Of a stretch of 64,000 bases of DNA, positions 37,799-46,242 are shown one piece after another (positions within the stretch are counted from its first letter, which is position 1; each line of letters starts with the position of its first letter). The DNA is from Magicicada septendecula (lineage: Eukaryota; Arthropoda; Insecta; Hemiptera; Cicadidae). The DNA lies in assembly GCA_034769895.1 (NCBI GenBank), contig CM068367.1, positions 692,716,268-692,780,267 of the forward strand. Direction: 5' to 3'. Both the position numbers and the translations under genes were made by a program. Under the pieces are notes generated by a model. That model was not told the origin of the DNA and made no database searches. It saw nothing but the letters and a program-made list of their open reading frames with translations.

Positions 37799-38262
37799 TA
37801 CGTGAAAAAAGGCGCTTCTCGGTATTCCAACCGTATACCGAACTATTAGTTTAAGTGAACAAAAAACAAATAAAAAAAATTAAAAAAAGGCTTTAGTCAG
37901 CATTTTGTGGTGTACGTTTGATGTTTTACCCAACACTGTACACGTTAAACGCTCTGAGTTCTTAGCGTGTTAGGTGTTTGGTAACGCTGGAGTATGTCCG
38001 CGAAACGGGGAACCACGTAAAAAAAAGCGAAGCATATCTTGTCTCACCTCATGGGTCGCTTGGAATGGACGAGAGTACATACCGTTGTTGTAATTATACG
38101 CAATTACCACAACGATATGTATGACCCTAATTACAAAATTCACTACAAAAAAAATTTAAGTCAGTGTATTTCGCAATACTCGACGGCTACAGGAAAAGTA
38201 TTGTTACAGCTGTTGCACCATATCACCGTGACACAGTATGATGCAATTCAATCAATAGAACT
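37432..38262 (+). repeat. Right direct repeat flanking the Polinton relic
   Basis: About 831 bp matching 26,106-26,862 in the same orientation. It is longer than the left copy mainly because it holds a (GA)n tract at about 37,557-37,588 and a (TG)n tract at 37,714-37,798 where the left copy has short irregular sequence. Confidence 0.85.
37714..37798. repeat. (TG)n microsatellite
   Basis: An uninterrupted TG tract of about 84 bp inside the right direct repeat. The matching place in the left copy reads only TTTGTGCGTGCGATAC. Confidence 0.97.
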
Positions 38263-38323
38263 GTTGCATCATATTGTTGTGAAACAGTATGGTGCAATAC
38301 GTGTTGACAGGATGTGTGCAATA

Positions 38324-38428
38324 GTTACACTCGTTAGTAGAACAGGGCGGATTTTCCGTCTGTGTAAACAAGGCTCGTTCCCTATACCGTTCAGTCTTGT
38401 GTCGACAGTCGCGAGCGACGCTTCGTCC
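38324..38428 (+). promoter_or_regulatory. Promoter-like block, copy 1
   Basis: GTTACACTCGTTAG... through ...CGACGCTTCGTCC matches 45,689-45,795 on the same strand. It has TTCAGTCTTG, an arthropod-type TCAGT initiator; where copy 2 has TATATAAA this copy reads GTGTAAAC. It directly follows the right direct repeat and is followed within 50 bp by the LTR element. Confidence 0.55.
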
Positions 38429-38474
38429 CGAGCCCGAGCCCGAACCCCGACCACCAGCACATACACATACACTC

Positions 38475-40203
38475 TGTAACCCCTCTTTAAGTATGGTATT
38501 GACTTGTAAAAAAAATTTGTTTTTTGAAAATATATTTTTTTTTTCTAAAGAGGGGCCACAAGATAATTAAAACTAGGCCAAAGCCTAGAGAAGCCAAAAA
38601 TTTGCTGGATCCAGTGAGACGGGACTTGCAATTAAAACTCACAAAATTAACAACCAATAAAATCTTTTTATTATAAACAAACTCATTATATCTCCTGTAA
38701 AAATGTTACTTAAAAAATTAATAAATAGAAATCTATATTCTATATTCTCCTTTTAACCCTATATCTAACCCCCAAAAATACACACGAATATACAATACAT
38801 ATACACGTTCCACAACACAGGACAATTACAACATCTATCATTAAAATCTTGCCACACCTTTTTCACCCCATGAGGTACATAATTAACAATTTATAAATAT
38901 CCTTCCACGTAACACCTATTGCAAGGTCTTAATACCTAATATGTGTATAACATATTATATGTGTATAATAAGATATATGTTTGTAACACCAGTGGCCCCA
39001 GGACATACTAAATTCAGGAGTTAGCATAGTGCCTGATACTATTATAAAGTGCTCCCACATTGAGCACTTAGACTTGGAGTAATTATAATTAGAATCCAGT
39101 AAACACACAAGTGATCATAATCAATTAAAAGAATTTAAATATGATAAATTTTGTTAACTATTGAAAACAGTAACGTGTCATAATGCCTTATAACCTTTTA
39201 AAATTAATTTGGCCCAAAGGCCGACATGTTCCTAGGCAAGATAGTGCATAACTCAACCTGTCCCAAGAGCATGTTCAAGTCTGCATGAAAATCCACCTAT
39301 ACAGGATTAAACTGGTGACCCGACTGAACTACCAAAGAAACTTCTATCCCTATATGACCCAAACTGAATATAAAAATGTGAAATTAAATCATAAAATGAA
39401 AACTAAATTTAACCAGTTAAATTACATGTTGATTGATAGAATTATTAGCACTAAGGTAACCCTTCTACTGAAAACAAGAAAGAAATTTACATGCCTGAAC
39501 GGTAAGCAGCCACAGATACATGCCAACCTCTGGGCTCACAGTTTATACAAACAGAGTTACAAAATGTACAACAGATTCCCCCCCCCCAAGTCCACGCACT
39601 ATTCTGTCCCGTTAACCGGGGACCCAATTAAAATGTTTAAAGATTAAAGTCATTGATGTAGTGTGACTATGTCCACGGGTTCTAGTGGGTTACATCCCAC
39701 TGTATAAAAGTAATATGGTTTGTTGTCATCTGATTTATTCCATGGTGTGAAGTGTGGTATTCTGGTCTACATGTTAGGGTGTTTGTGGCCCGTCCTCGCT
39801 ATTCTCCTCCGGCAGATGAAGTTGAGAGAGAGTCTAGATGTTCATGTTCAGGATGGAGCTGTTCCTCGACTTGCAGCAAGGGACCCGCAGATCTGTTTTA
39901 GTTTAGCCTGCCATAGATGAAGATGGTGCAACTAAAAACTTCTTTCTGTCGGAGAAGACGGCCAGGCGTCTGTTTTAGTTCACGACCAGAATAAGAAGTT
40001 TTTTAGAAACGCAGTTCCGGCTTTCTGAACTCGCAATCAGCAGCGAGCTCCAGAGCGCAGCCCCAATCAGGCGTAGCTTAATAACCTCATTACAGTATTA
40101 TATACGCTACCGCTAAATACAGTACAGTATTTTTCGTCAGCTTCCTCGTTAAATACCGTACACGATTTTTGATTATTCGCGCCGATATCAATTAATCGGC
40201 ACA
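38475..40203 (-). repeat. 3' LTR of the minus-strand element
   Basis: A 1,729-bp LTR. On plus it starts TGTAACCCCTCTTTAAG and ends AATTAATCGGCACA. Pairs with 43,597-45,467. Confidence 0.92.
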
Positions 40204-40219
40204 CCCACACCCCAAAACG
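40204..40219 (-). other. Polypurine tract of the minus-strand element
   Basis: On minus the bases before TGTGCC read GTTTTGGGGTGTGGG, the same position and nearly the same sequence as TTTTGGGGTGAGGG in every array unit. It primes plus-strand synthesis in this class of element. Confidence 0.75.
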
Positions 40220-41133
40220 GCAACATAGTTGCCCCACACTCAGACAGAGGACCAGAAGAAAAAACTCCTCACAACTGCTACCATCCCCATGCGACCCTCT
40301 CCGCCGTGCCAACCCCACAGGACCGCCCCAACACGTCACCGTCTCTGGTGACCACCACCTACTTCTACTGGTCCCACTCACATACTCGTCCGAAGACCTA
40401 ACAAGGTATCACCCACCTTGGTATGTGAGTGACCGTACTACTCCTCTCGTCCCTCTCTCGGACCGACCAGCCACATGCACCAACAAGGCATCTCCATCCT
40501 TGCCATATGGCTGGCCCACATCCCTACACTAGGGCGGACGGCCCCGCTTAGCCTGACAGAGAAAACCGCATAGAGGGCACGCGAACATTATCCCTTATCT
40601 TACTCTTTAAATACTGCTTAACTAGCAAGGGGGGTTTACTTCCGCACGGCATCGTCTAACAACCCACACTTAATCCAAAAATAACCTACCAGGGAAATCA
40701 ACCGGTGAATGCGGCATGGCCCCGGCCCTACAATAATCAACAACCAACTACAACAAAGAAAAATGAAAACAACAAACAACAATCTAACACTAACATCACT
40801 ACACCAACCTAGTCACAACTCTTCCAACTAACTTCTTTTCTAACTCCTTTCTGATATTTTTCTTTTTTCCTTTTCTAATTTTTTTTTCTTTTTCCTTTCT
40901 AATTTTTATTTGTTTTTTATTTTATTTTGTTTTCTAAGGGGAGGGGTAGGAAAATTGGGAAGATGAAAAGGGCAAGGATCATTGAAAGGTCAATAGCTAG
41001 GACTAAGGGTAAGGACATGGTTCCCTCCGAGAATAAGGATGGGTGGAGAAAACCAAGGCTCGCGGAGGAAGGGGCGCAACCCTGAAGTAGACGAACACCA
41101 CTGGGACTGTGGGGAACATCTACCCGCTACCCG
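40220..41133 (-). other. 3' non-coding internal part of the minus-strand element
   Basis: No ORF of note. On minus it contains CCGGTTGATTTCCCTGGTAG and GGAAGTAAACCCCCCTTGC, closely matching the 3' internal part of the array units (GGTTGATTTCCCTGATG, GAAGTAAACCCCCCCTGC). T-rich and GGTACC-rich repeats lie around 40,860-40,930. Confidence 0.6.
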
Positions 41134-41934
41134 TTAACCGCTTCTTCTTACCTTTTTATGACGAACTTTAGGTACTCGTTCCTTTTGGACACCACTCTCT
41201 GAGAAACTATCTCGTGTTGAGCTGTACTGATTTGTTTCTTCTGAATTAGAATCAAGGCAACTTACCTGACTACTTTTACCCCGATTTGGATTATCCTCAA
41301 CCTCTAACTCCTCTGCTTCTACCTCCCCTGGTTCTCTTTCTTCCACCTCTTCCTTTTCCTCCTCTACATAATCCAAATCACCATCACGACACTGCACATC
41401 TTCATCCTCTAGTTGCTCACCTGGTCCGCATGAAACTTCTTTCCATTCCTCGGAATCCTCAACACTACTTACAGAAAGCGTCTGCAGATCTTCACACACT
41501 ACATCATTCTCATTCACACACTCCACAACGCTGCCACCCAATATCTCCTCAACTTCTACCTCATCTACTTCTACCACACTTGCAGCATGGACATCCCCTT
41601 GTCCATCCGCAACCTCAGAAACACTTGCAGCCTCCCTAACACTTACACTTATACTCCCCTGCGCAGCATGTGCAGACCGCTCTTCTGCCTCTTCCTTCGA
41701 TTCCTCTTCTTCACCACTCTCAGCAACTACAACTTCCTCAACCTTTCCCAACCTGGAATCCAGCTGTCCAGGTCCATGTGCAATGTCTAAATTAAATTCT
41801 ACTGACGATGGTAAAGCTCCACCATCAAGTGACTTCTCATCTCCCGGCGTAGGCGATGATAATGTTAACGGATCTGGATCCGTCATGAACCGAGATGGAG
41901 ATACCAGAACAAATTCTGCGGCATCTGGATTCAA
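41134..41934 (-). CDS. Acidic ORF of the LTR element, function unknown
   Basis: 266 codons starting MNPDAAEFVLVSPSRFMTDP. The body is very rich in Glu, Asp, Ser and Val (for example VEEEKEEVEEREPGEVEAEE); the C-terminus turns basic (RVPKVRHKKVRRSG). No cysteine-histidine knuckle, protease or polymerase motif is seen. It lies downstream of the Gag-like ORF in the same element and strand. It could be the C-terminal part of a long Gag polyprotein, or an accessory protein; low complexity makes homology hard to judge. The frame is open over its full length in a young copy. Confidence 0.55.
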   Translation of the reverse strand: MNPDAAEFVLVSPSRFMTDPDPLTLSSPTPGDEKSLDGGALPSSVEFNLDIAHGPGQLDSRLGKVEEVVVAESGEEEESKEEAEERSAHAAQGSISVSVREAASVSEVADGQGDVHAASVVEVDEVEVEEILGGSVVECVNENDVVCEDLQTLSVSSVEDSEEWKEVSCGPGEQLEDEDVQCRDGDLDYVEEEKEEVEEREPGEVEAEELEVEDNPNRGKSSQVSCLDSNSEETNQYSSTRDSFSESGVQKERVPKVRHKKVRRSG

Positions 41935-42034
41935 CCATGACGTCCTCTTAGAGTCCTGTAATTCAATATCAACAGACGTGTTCTTGTCGTCTTGTATTGA
42001 CCCACAGAAGTTACTTCGCTTTTCTTCTTTCTCC

Positions 42035-42241
42035 TCACCTTCTTTCCACTACTCTATTAGGCACTGGTAATTCCTCTGGAACCTTTAAAGTTTCCTTTCT
42101 CTCCAAATAGGAATAACGCCTTGCTACAGGCTCCCTACTTGCCGATGTTGGTTTACTAATATAACTTCTTCTTTCCCTGTTAATTTCATACTTATGTCTT
42201 TTCTCTGCTGTAACCGTAGCTACCGTCTTCTCACTTGTCAC
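42035..42241 (-). CDS. Small basic ORF of the LTR element
   Basis: 68 codons between the Gag-like and acidic ORFs. Rich in Arg, Lys, Glu and Ser (KRHKYEINRERRSYISKPTS, RRYSYLERKETLKVP). It may be a nucleic-acid-binding segment of Gag. No family recognised. Confidence 0.35.
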   Translation of the reverse strand: MTSEKTVATVTAEKRHKYEINRERRSYISKPTSASREPVARRYSYLERKETLKVPEELPVPNRVVERR

Positions 42242-42304
42242 CCCCTTGTAGCCTCCATTACTTCCGGAATATTCAGTTTTTCTGACAGTCTCTTGTGTTC
42301 TTCT

Positions 42305-42946
42305 TCAACCGCCATGTTTGTCCTTTTTAGCTCTTCCTAACAGACCACTGGAGTATTGGACATCCGTAGCAGTTCTTCCCCGGGACTCGTCCCCTGCGTG
42401 GACATTCTTAGAAACCACACACAACCGGTATAGATCCGCGAAACAACGTGGACGGTCTGCGAATATCAAACGCGATCTCTCTTGGGGATTCAGTCCTTCC
42501 AGGATTGCTTGTATCATTTCCGTCTCGGTCAACCCTAATCTTAATACCCGGGCAGCTTTCCGTATGTCGTGCACGAAGTCCCCCAACGCCTCTCCGTTGG
42601 CCTGTAGGCGATAGAATAAATCTAACTTAAGCTGGGAACGTCGTCGATGGGGTATGAAGAAATCCAACACTTCCCCATGAAAAGCGTCGACACTGCAGCC
42701 CCGACGCAGAGTATTGGTGACCAACCCTGCCAATGAACCCCGGCAATACGGGTATATAAGGGACAAGACCTCCCCATCGGACACACCCGGGAAATCTGCC
42801 AACTGCAGGATAAGATCCAAGAAGACCAGCAACCCGTCCTCATCTATCCCATCTACCACCGAAAGTTTCTGGAGAACTCCTGAAAGGGGGTGGGGCAATT
42901 TCTGATAGCATACCGCCGCCAGAATTGCACAATTTACAACACACAA
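42305..42946 (-). CDS. Gag-like capsid ORF of the LTR element
   Basis: 213 codons. Segments: HPLSGVLQKLSVVDGIDEDG, LLVFLDLILQLADFPGVSDG, GSLAGLVTNTLRRGCSVDAF, then the capsid-like ALGDFVHDIRKAARVLRLGL, TEMIQAILEGLNPQERSRLI and CFADLYRLCVVSKN. The last part follows the Ty3-type Gag capsid pattern (helical, with an L.GL.P motif). Gag shells package element RNA. The N-terminal 120 residues are almost identical to the Gag-like frames in the array. The start shown is the first ATG of the frame; the true start may lie further upstream. Confidence 0.75.
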   Translation of the reverse strand: MCVVNCAILAAVCYQKLPHPLSGVLQKLSVVDGIDEDGLLVFLDLILQLADFPGVSDGEVLSLIYPYCRGSLAGLVTNTLRRGCSVDAFHGEVLDFFIPHRRRSQLKLDLFYRLQANGEALGDFVHDIRKAARVLRLGLTETEMIQAILEGLNPQERSRLIFADRPRCFADLYRLCVVSKNVHAGDESRGRTATDVQYSSGLLGRAKKDKHGG

Positions 42947-43576
42947 TCAACAAAACATAATTCCCACAAAACACCTAACACCCTACAAAAATGACAATAA
43001 TAACACAGGAATCAGGAAAAACTCGAGTACTATACTCTTCCTTCGAGCAGACTGCGGGTCCCCCTACCGTTGCGAGGACCCAGCCCACTTACCTGAACTA
43101 GCTCTCAACAAAACTACACATTAAGGAACGCGACACACACACTAACACACAACATGACAAAATTACCGACCAACGATAAATTCTCAAAAAATTTGCAATG
43201 ACTTCGGCTCCCGTATCTCGGAGGAGACCGACTGCCGATCGGGCCATACCGCATAAATAAAACGCCTCCCCTATTATGGGCAAGGTAATACGCCAACCAT
43301 ATCTCCACCTAGGCCCAGATCTGCGATAATTCGAGTTTCCAAGGAATTTTCCCCCTTAAAATTTCACACCGCGTGGCAACCTACAGTTCAACGACACCAA
43401 CAGGCGGGCAAGTATACACACATATAATAAACAAAACCTTAAACCTAACAAGACATATGTACTTATAGATATAGGGACTTTTAGAGATTATTTCAAGTCC
43501 GATTCGAACCCCAAAATGTTTCCTGAGTTTGCAAGCCCCGTCACACCCAAAGGACCCAAGGGTTGATTCTAATCTC
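42947..43576 (-). other. 5' leader of the minus-strand LTR element
   Basis: Non-coding sequence between the primer-binding site and Gag. Only short frames are seen. It is C/A-rich on plus and probably holds packaging signals, by analogy with other LTR elements. Confidence 0.5.
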
Positions 43577-43594
43577 AACCACGCTCAGCTACCA
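43577..43594 (-). other. Primer-binding site of the minus-strand element
   Basis: On minus, two bases after the LTR end, TGGTAGCTGAGCGTGG. The array units have TGGTAGATCAGAGCGTGG at the same 2-nt spacing. It begins with TGG, complementary to a tRNA CCA end; the tRNA was not identified. Confidence 0.75.
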
Positions 43595-43596
43595 AA

Positions 43597-45467
43597 TGTA
43601 ACCCCTCTTTAAGTATGGTATTGACTTGTAAAATTTTTTTTTCTAAAGAGGGGCCACAAGATAATTAAAACTAGGCCAAAGCCTAGAGAAGCCAAAAATG
43701 TGCTGGATCCAGTGAGACGGGACTTGCAATTAAAACTCACAAAATTAACAACCAATAAAATCTTTTTATTATAAACAAACTCATTATATCTCCTGTAAAA
43801 ATGTTACTTAAAAAATTAATAAATAGAGAATTCATATTCTATATTTTCCTTAAAAAATGTGACTTGAAAAATTAATAAATAGAAATCTATATTCTATATT
43901 CTCCTTTTAAATGTTACTTGAAAAATTAATAAATAGAAAATTCATATTCTATATGTTCCTTAAAAAATGTGACTTGAAAAATTAATAAATAGAAATCTAT
44001 ATTCTATATTCTCCTTTTAACCCTATATCTAACCCCCAAAAATACACACGAATATACAATACATATACAGGTTCCACAACACAGGAGAATTACAACATCT
44101 ATCATTAAAATCTTGCCACACCTTTTTCACCCCATGAGGTACATAATTAACAATTTATAAATATCCTTCCACGTAACACCTATTGCAAGGTCTTAATACC
44201 TAACATGTGTATAACATATTATATGTGTATAATAAGATATATGTTTGTAACACCAGTGGTCCCAGGACATACTAAATTCAGGAGTTGGCATAGTGCCTGA
44301 TACTATTATAAAGTGCTCCCACATTGAGCACTTAGACTTGGAGTAATTATAATTAGAATCCAGTAAACACACAAGTGATCATAATCAATTAAAAGAATTT
44401 AAATATGATAAATTTTGTTAAATATTGAAAACAATAACGTGTCATAATGCCTTATAACCTTTTAAAATTAATTTGGCCCAAAGGCCGACATGTTCCTAGG
44501 CAAGATAGTGCATAACTCAACCTGTCCCAAGAGCATGTTCAAGTCTGCATGAAAATCCACCTATACAGGATTAAACTGGTGACCCGACTGAACTACCAAA
44601 GAAACTTCTATCCCTATATGACCCAAACTGAATATAAAAATGTGAAATTAAATCATAAAATGAAAACTAAATTTAACCAGTGAAATTACATGTTGATTGA
44701 TAGAATTATTAGCACTAAGGTAACCCTTCTACTGAAAACAAGAAAGAAATTTACATGCCTGAACGGTAAGCAGCCACAGATACATGCCAACCTCTGGGCT
44801 CACAGTTTATACAAACAGAGTTACAAAATGTACAACAGATTCCCCCCCCCCAAGTCCACGCACTATTCTGTCCCGTTAACCGGGGACCCAATTAAAATGT
44901 TTAAAGATTAAAGTCATTGATGTAGTGTGACTATGTCCACGGGTTCTAGTGGGTTACATCCCACTGTATAAAAGTAATATGGTTTGTTGTCACCTGATTT
45001 ATTCCATGGTGTGAAGTGTGGTGTTCTGGTCTACATGTTAGGGTGTTTGTGGCCCGTCCTCGCTATTCTCCTCCGGCAGATGAAGTTGAGAGAGAGTCTA
45101 GATGTTCATGTTCAGGATGGAGCTGTTCCTCGACTTGCAGCGAGGGACCCGCAGATCTGTTTTAGTTTAGCCTGCCATAGATGAAGATGGTGCAACTAAA
45201 AACTTCTTTCTGTCAGAGAAGACGGCCAGGCGTCTGTTTTAGTTCACGACCAGAATAAGAAGTTTTTTAGAAACGCAGTTCCGGCTTTCTGAACTCGCAA
45301 TCAGCAGCGAGCTCCAGAGCGCAGCCCCAATCAGGCGTAGCTTAATAACCTCATTACAGTATTATATACGCTACCGCTAAATACAGTACAGTATTTTTCG
45401 TCAGCTTCCTCGTTAAATACCGTACACGATTTTTGATTATTCGCGCCGATATCAATTAATCGGCACA
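43597..45467 (-). repeat. 5' LTR of the minus-strand element
   Basis: A 1,871-bp LTR pairing with 38,475-40,203. The extra length comes from extra tandem copies of an AT-rich 60-70 bp unit (TTGAAAAATTAATAAATAG...) around 43,800-44,020. Confidence 0.92.
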
Positions 45468-45582
45468 ACGCCAACAATACCTACCCTCCTCCGCCCGCCG
45501 GCGTACAACGCGGGGAGAATCCAAGGCCAGGAGGACAAGTGTCGATCAACTGACCTTGTCAACGACCTCACGATCAGCTGCT

Positions 45583-45686
45583 CATGACGTCAGTGAAACA
45601 GCATGACATCACTGAAACAGGAGAGTAACGTCACTGAAACAGCATGACGTAATTGAAACAGGAGAGTGGCGTCACTGAAACAGTGG
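45583..45686 (+). repeat. Five-copy CRE-like minisatellite, unit about 20 bp
   Basis: CATGACGTCAGTGAAACAG, CATGACATCACTGAAACAGG, AGAGTAACGTCACTGAAACAG, CATGACGTAATTGAAACAGG and AGAGTGGCGTCACTGAAACAG follow one another. Each holds a TGACGTCA-like core. They sit immediately upstream of the TATA/initiator block, like a row of activator sites. Confidence 0.8.
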
Positions 45687-45688
45687 TA

Positions 45689-45795
45689 GTTACACTCAAT
45701 ACTCGAACAAGAGGGCAATTGTCCGTCTATATAAACGAGGTTCGTTAGCTAACCCCTTCAGCCTTGTCTCGACAGTCACGAGCGACGTATCGTCC
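45689..45795 (+). promoter_or_regulatory. TATA and initiator promoter block, copy 2
   Basis: TATATAAA at 45,728-45,735 is followed by CTTCAGCC, whose A at 45,760 lies 32 bases from the TATA start. The first downstream ATG (45,812) opens only a 13-codon frame. The block matches 38,324-38,428. Confidence 0.6.
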
Positions 45796-45898
45796 AGAGC
45801 TCGAGCTGGACCATGGCATCGACCCCGAGGTGTCCGCGACCTAGACCGAAATGAACGAGTGCGAATTATTTTGCGAAAAATTCATGCGCGCGCTCACG

Positions 45899-45912
45899 CA
45901 CACACACACGCA

Positions 45913-45951
<39 letters not shown>

Positions 45952-45952
45952 A
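45899..45952. repeat. (CA)n tract, interrupted
   Basis: A CA-rich tract with CG interruptions between the promoter block and the foldback element. Confidence 0.9.
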
Positions 45953-45967
45953 CACACGGTCAAGTAC

Positions 45968-46240
45968 GGGGGGTATGGAGCCAGTGGACGAGGGTGGTGG
46001 TGGTGATGACGTCACGGTCATGACCTACCTCAACTGGTAGAAATACTAAGCCACGTCACTGACCTCACTCAACGTTGATTCAGCTGTTGAGAAAGGCCAT
46101 TGACAGCTGAAACAATGGGTGTCATTGTTGGCCTAGGAGAACAATGACCCACCATTGTTGGTCCAGTGACGTCACTGGCTGTTGAGGTAGGTCAGGATCG
46201 TGACGTCATCACCCCCCGTCCACTGTTTCCGTACCCCCCC
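45968..46240. mobile_element. Palindromic foldback (MITE-like) element, about 273 bp
   Basis: The left arm GGGGGGTATGGAGCCAGTGG...GATGACGTCACGG...GACCTACCTCAAC pairs with the complement of the right arm, and the centre pairs again (CAATGGGTGTCATTGTT with AACAATGACCCACCATTG). Arms are about 75-80 bp. No coding sequence. TGACGTCA occurs in both arms, and CAGTGACGTCACTGG near 46,163. Transposase family and target duplication are unclear. Confidence 0.75.
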
Positions 46241-46242
46241 CC

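Larger units (their letters stand above)
38475..45467 (-). mobile_element. Non-autonomous LTR retrotransposon, single copy, minus strand
   Basis: Two direct LTRs (38,475-40,203 and 43,597-45,467) with ends TGTGCC...TTACA when read on minus. A primer-binding site lies 2 nt inside the 5' LTR and a polypurine tract abuts the 3' LTR. It carries a Gag-like ORF, a small basic ORF and a 266-codon acidic ORF but no pol. Gag, primer-binding site, polypurine tract and 3' leader resemble the array at 1-25 kb, so both belong to one family. It looks structurally whole for a non-autonomous element. By eye the LTRs differ at roughly ten to fifteen bases plus a local repeat expansion, so insertion is fairly recent. 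No exact target duplication is visible (ACTC left, ACGC right). Confidence 0.88.

Noticed and set aside
37294-37830. 178-codon minus ORF with a His-Thr run
   Set aside because: It is translation of the (TG)n and (GA)n tracts in the right direct repeat.
38475-45467. Autonomous Ty3 retrotransposon with a full pol
   Set aside because: The internal part is only 3.4 kb and shows no protease, RT, RNase H or integrase motif on either strand.
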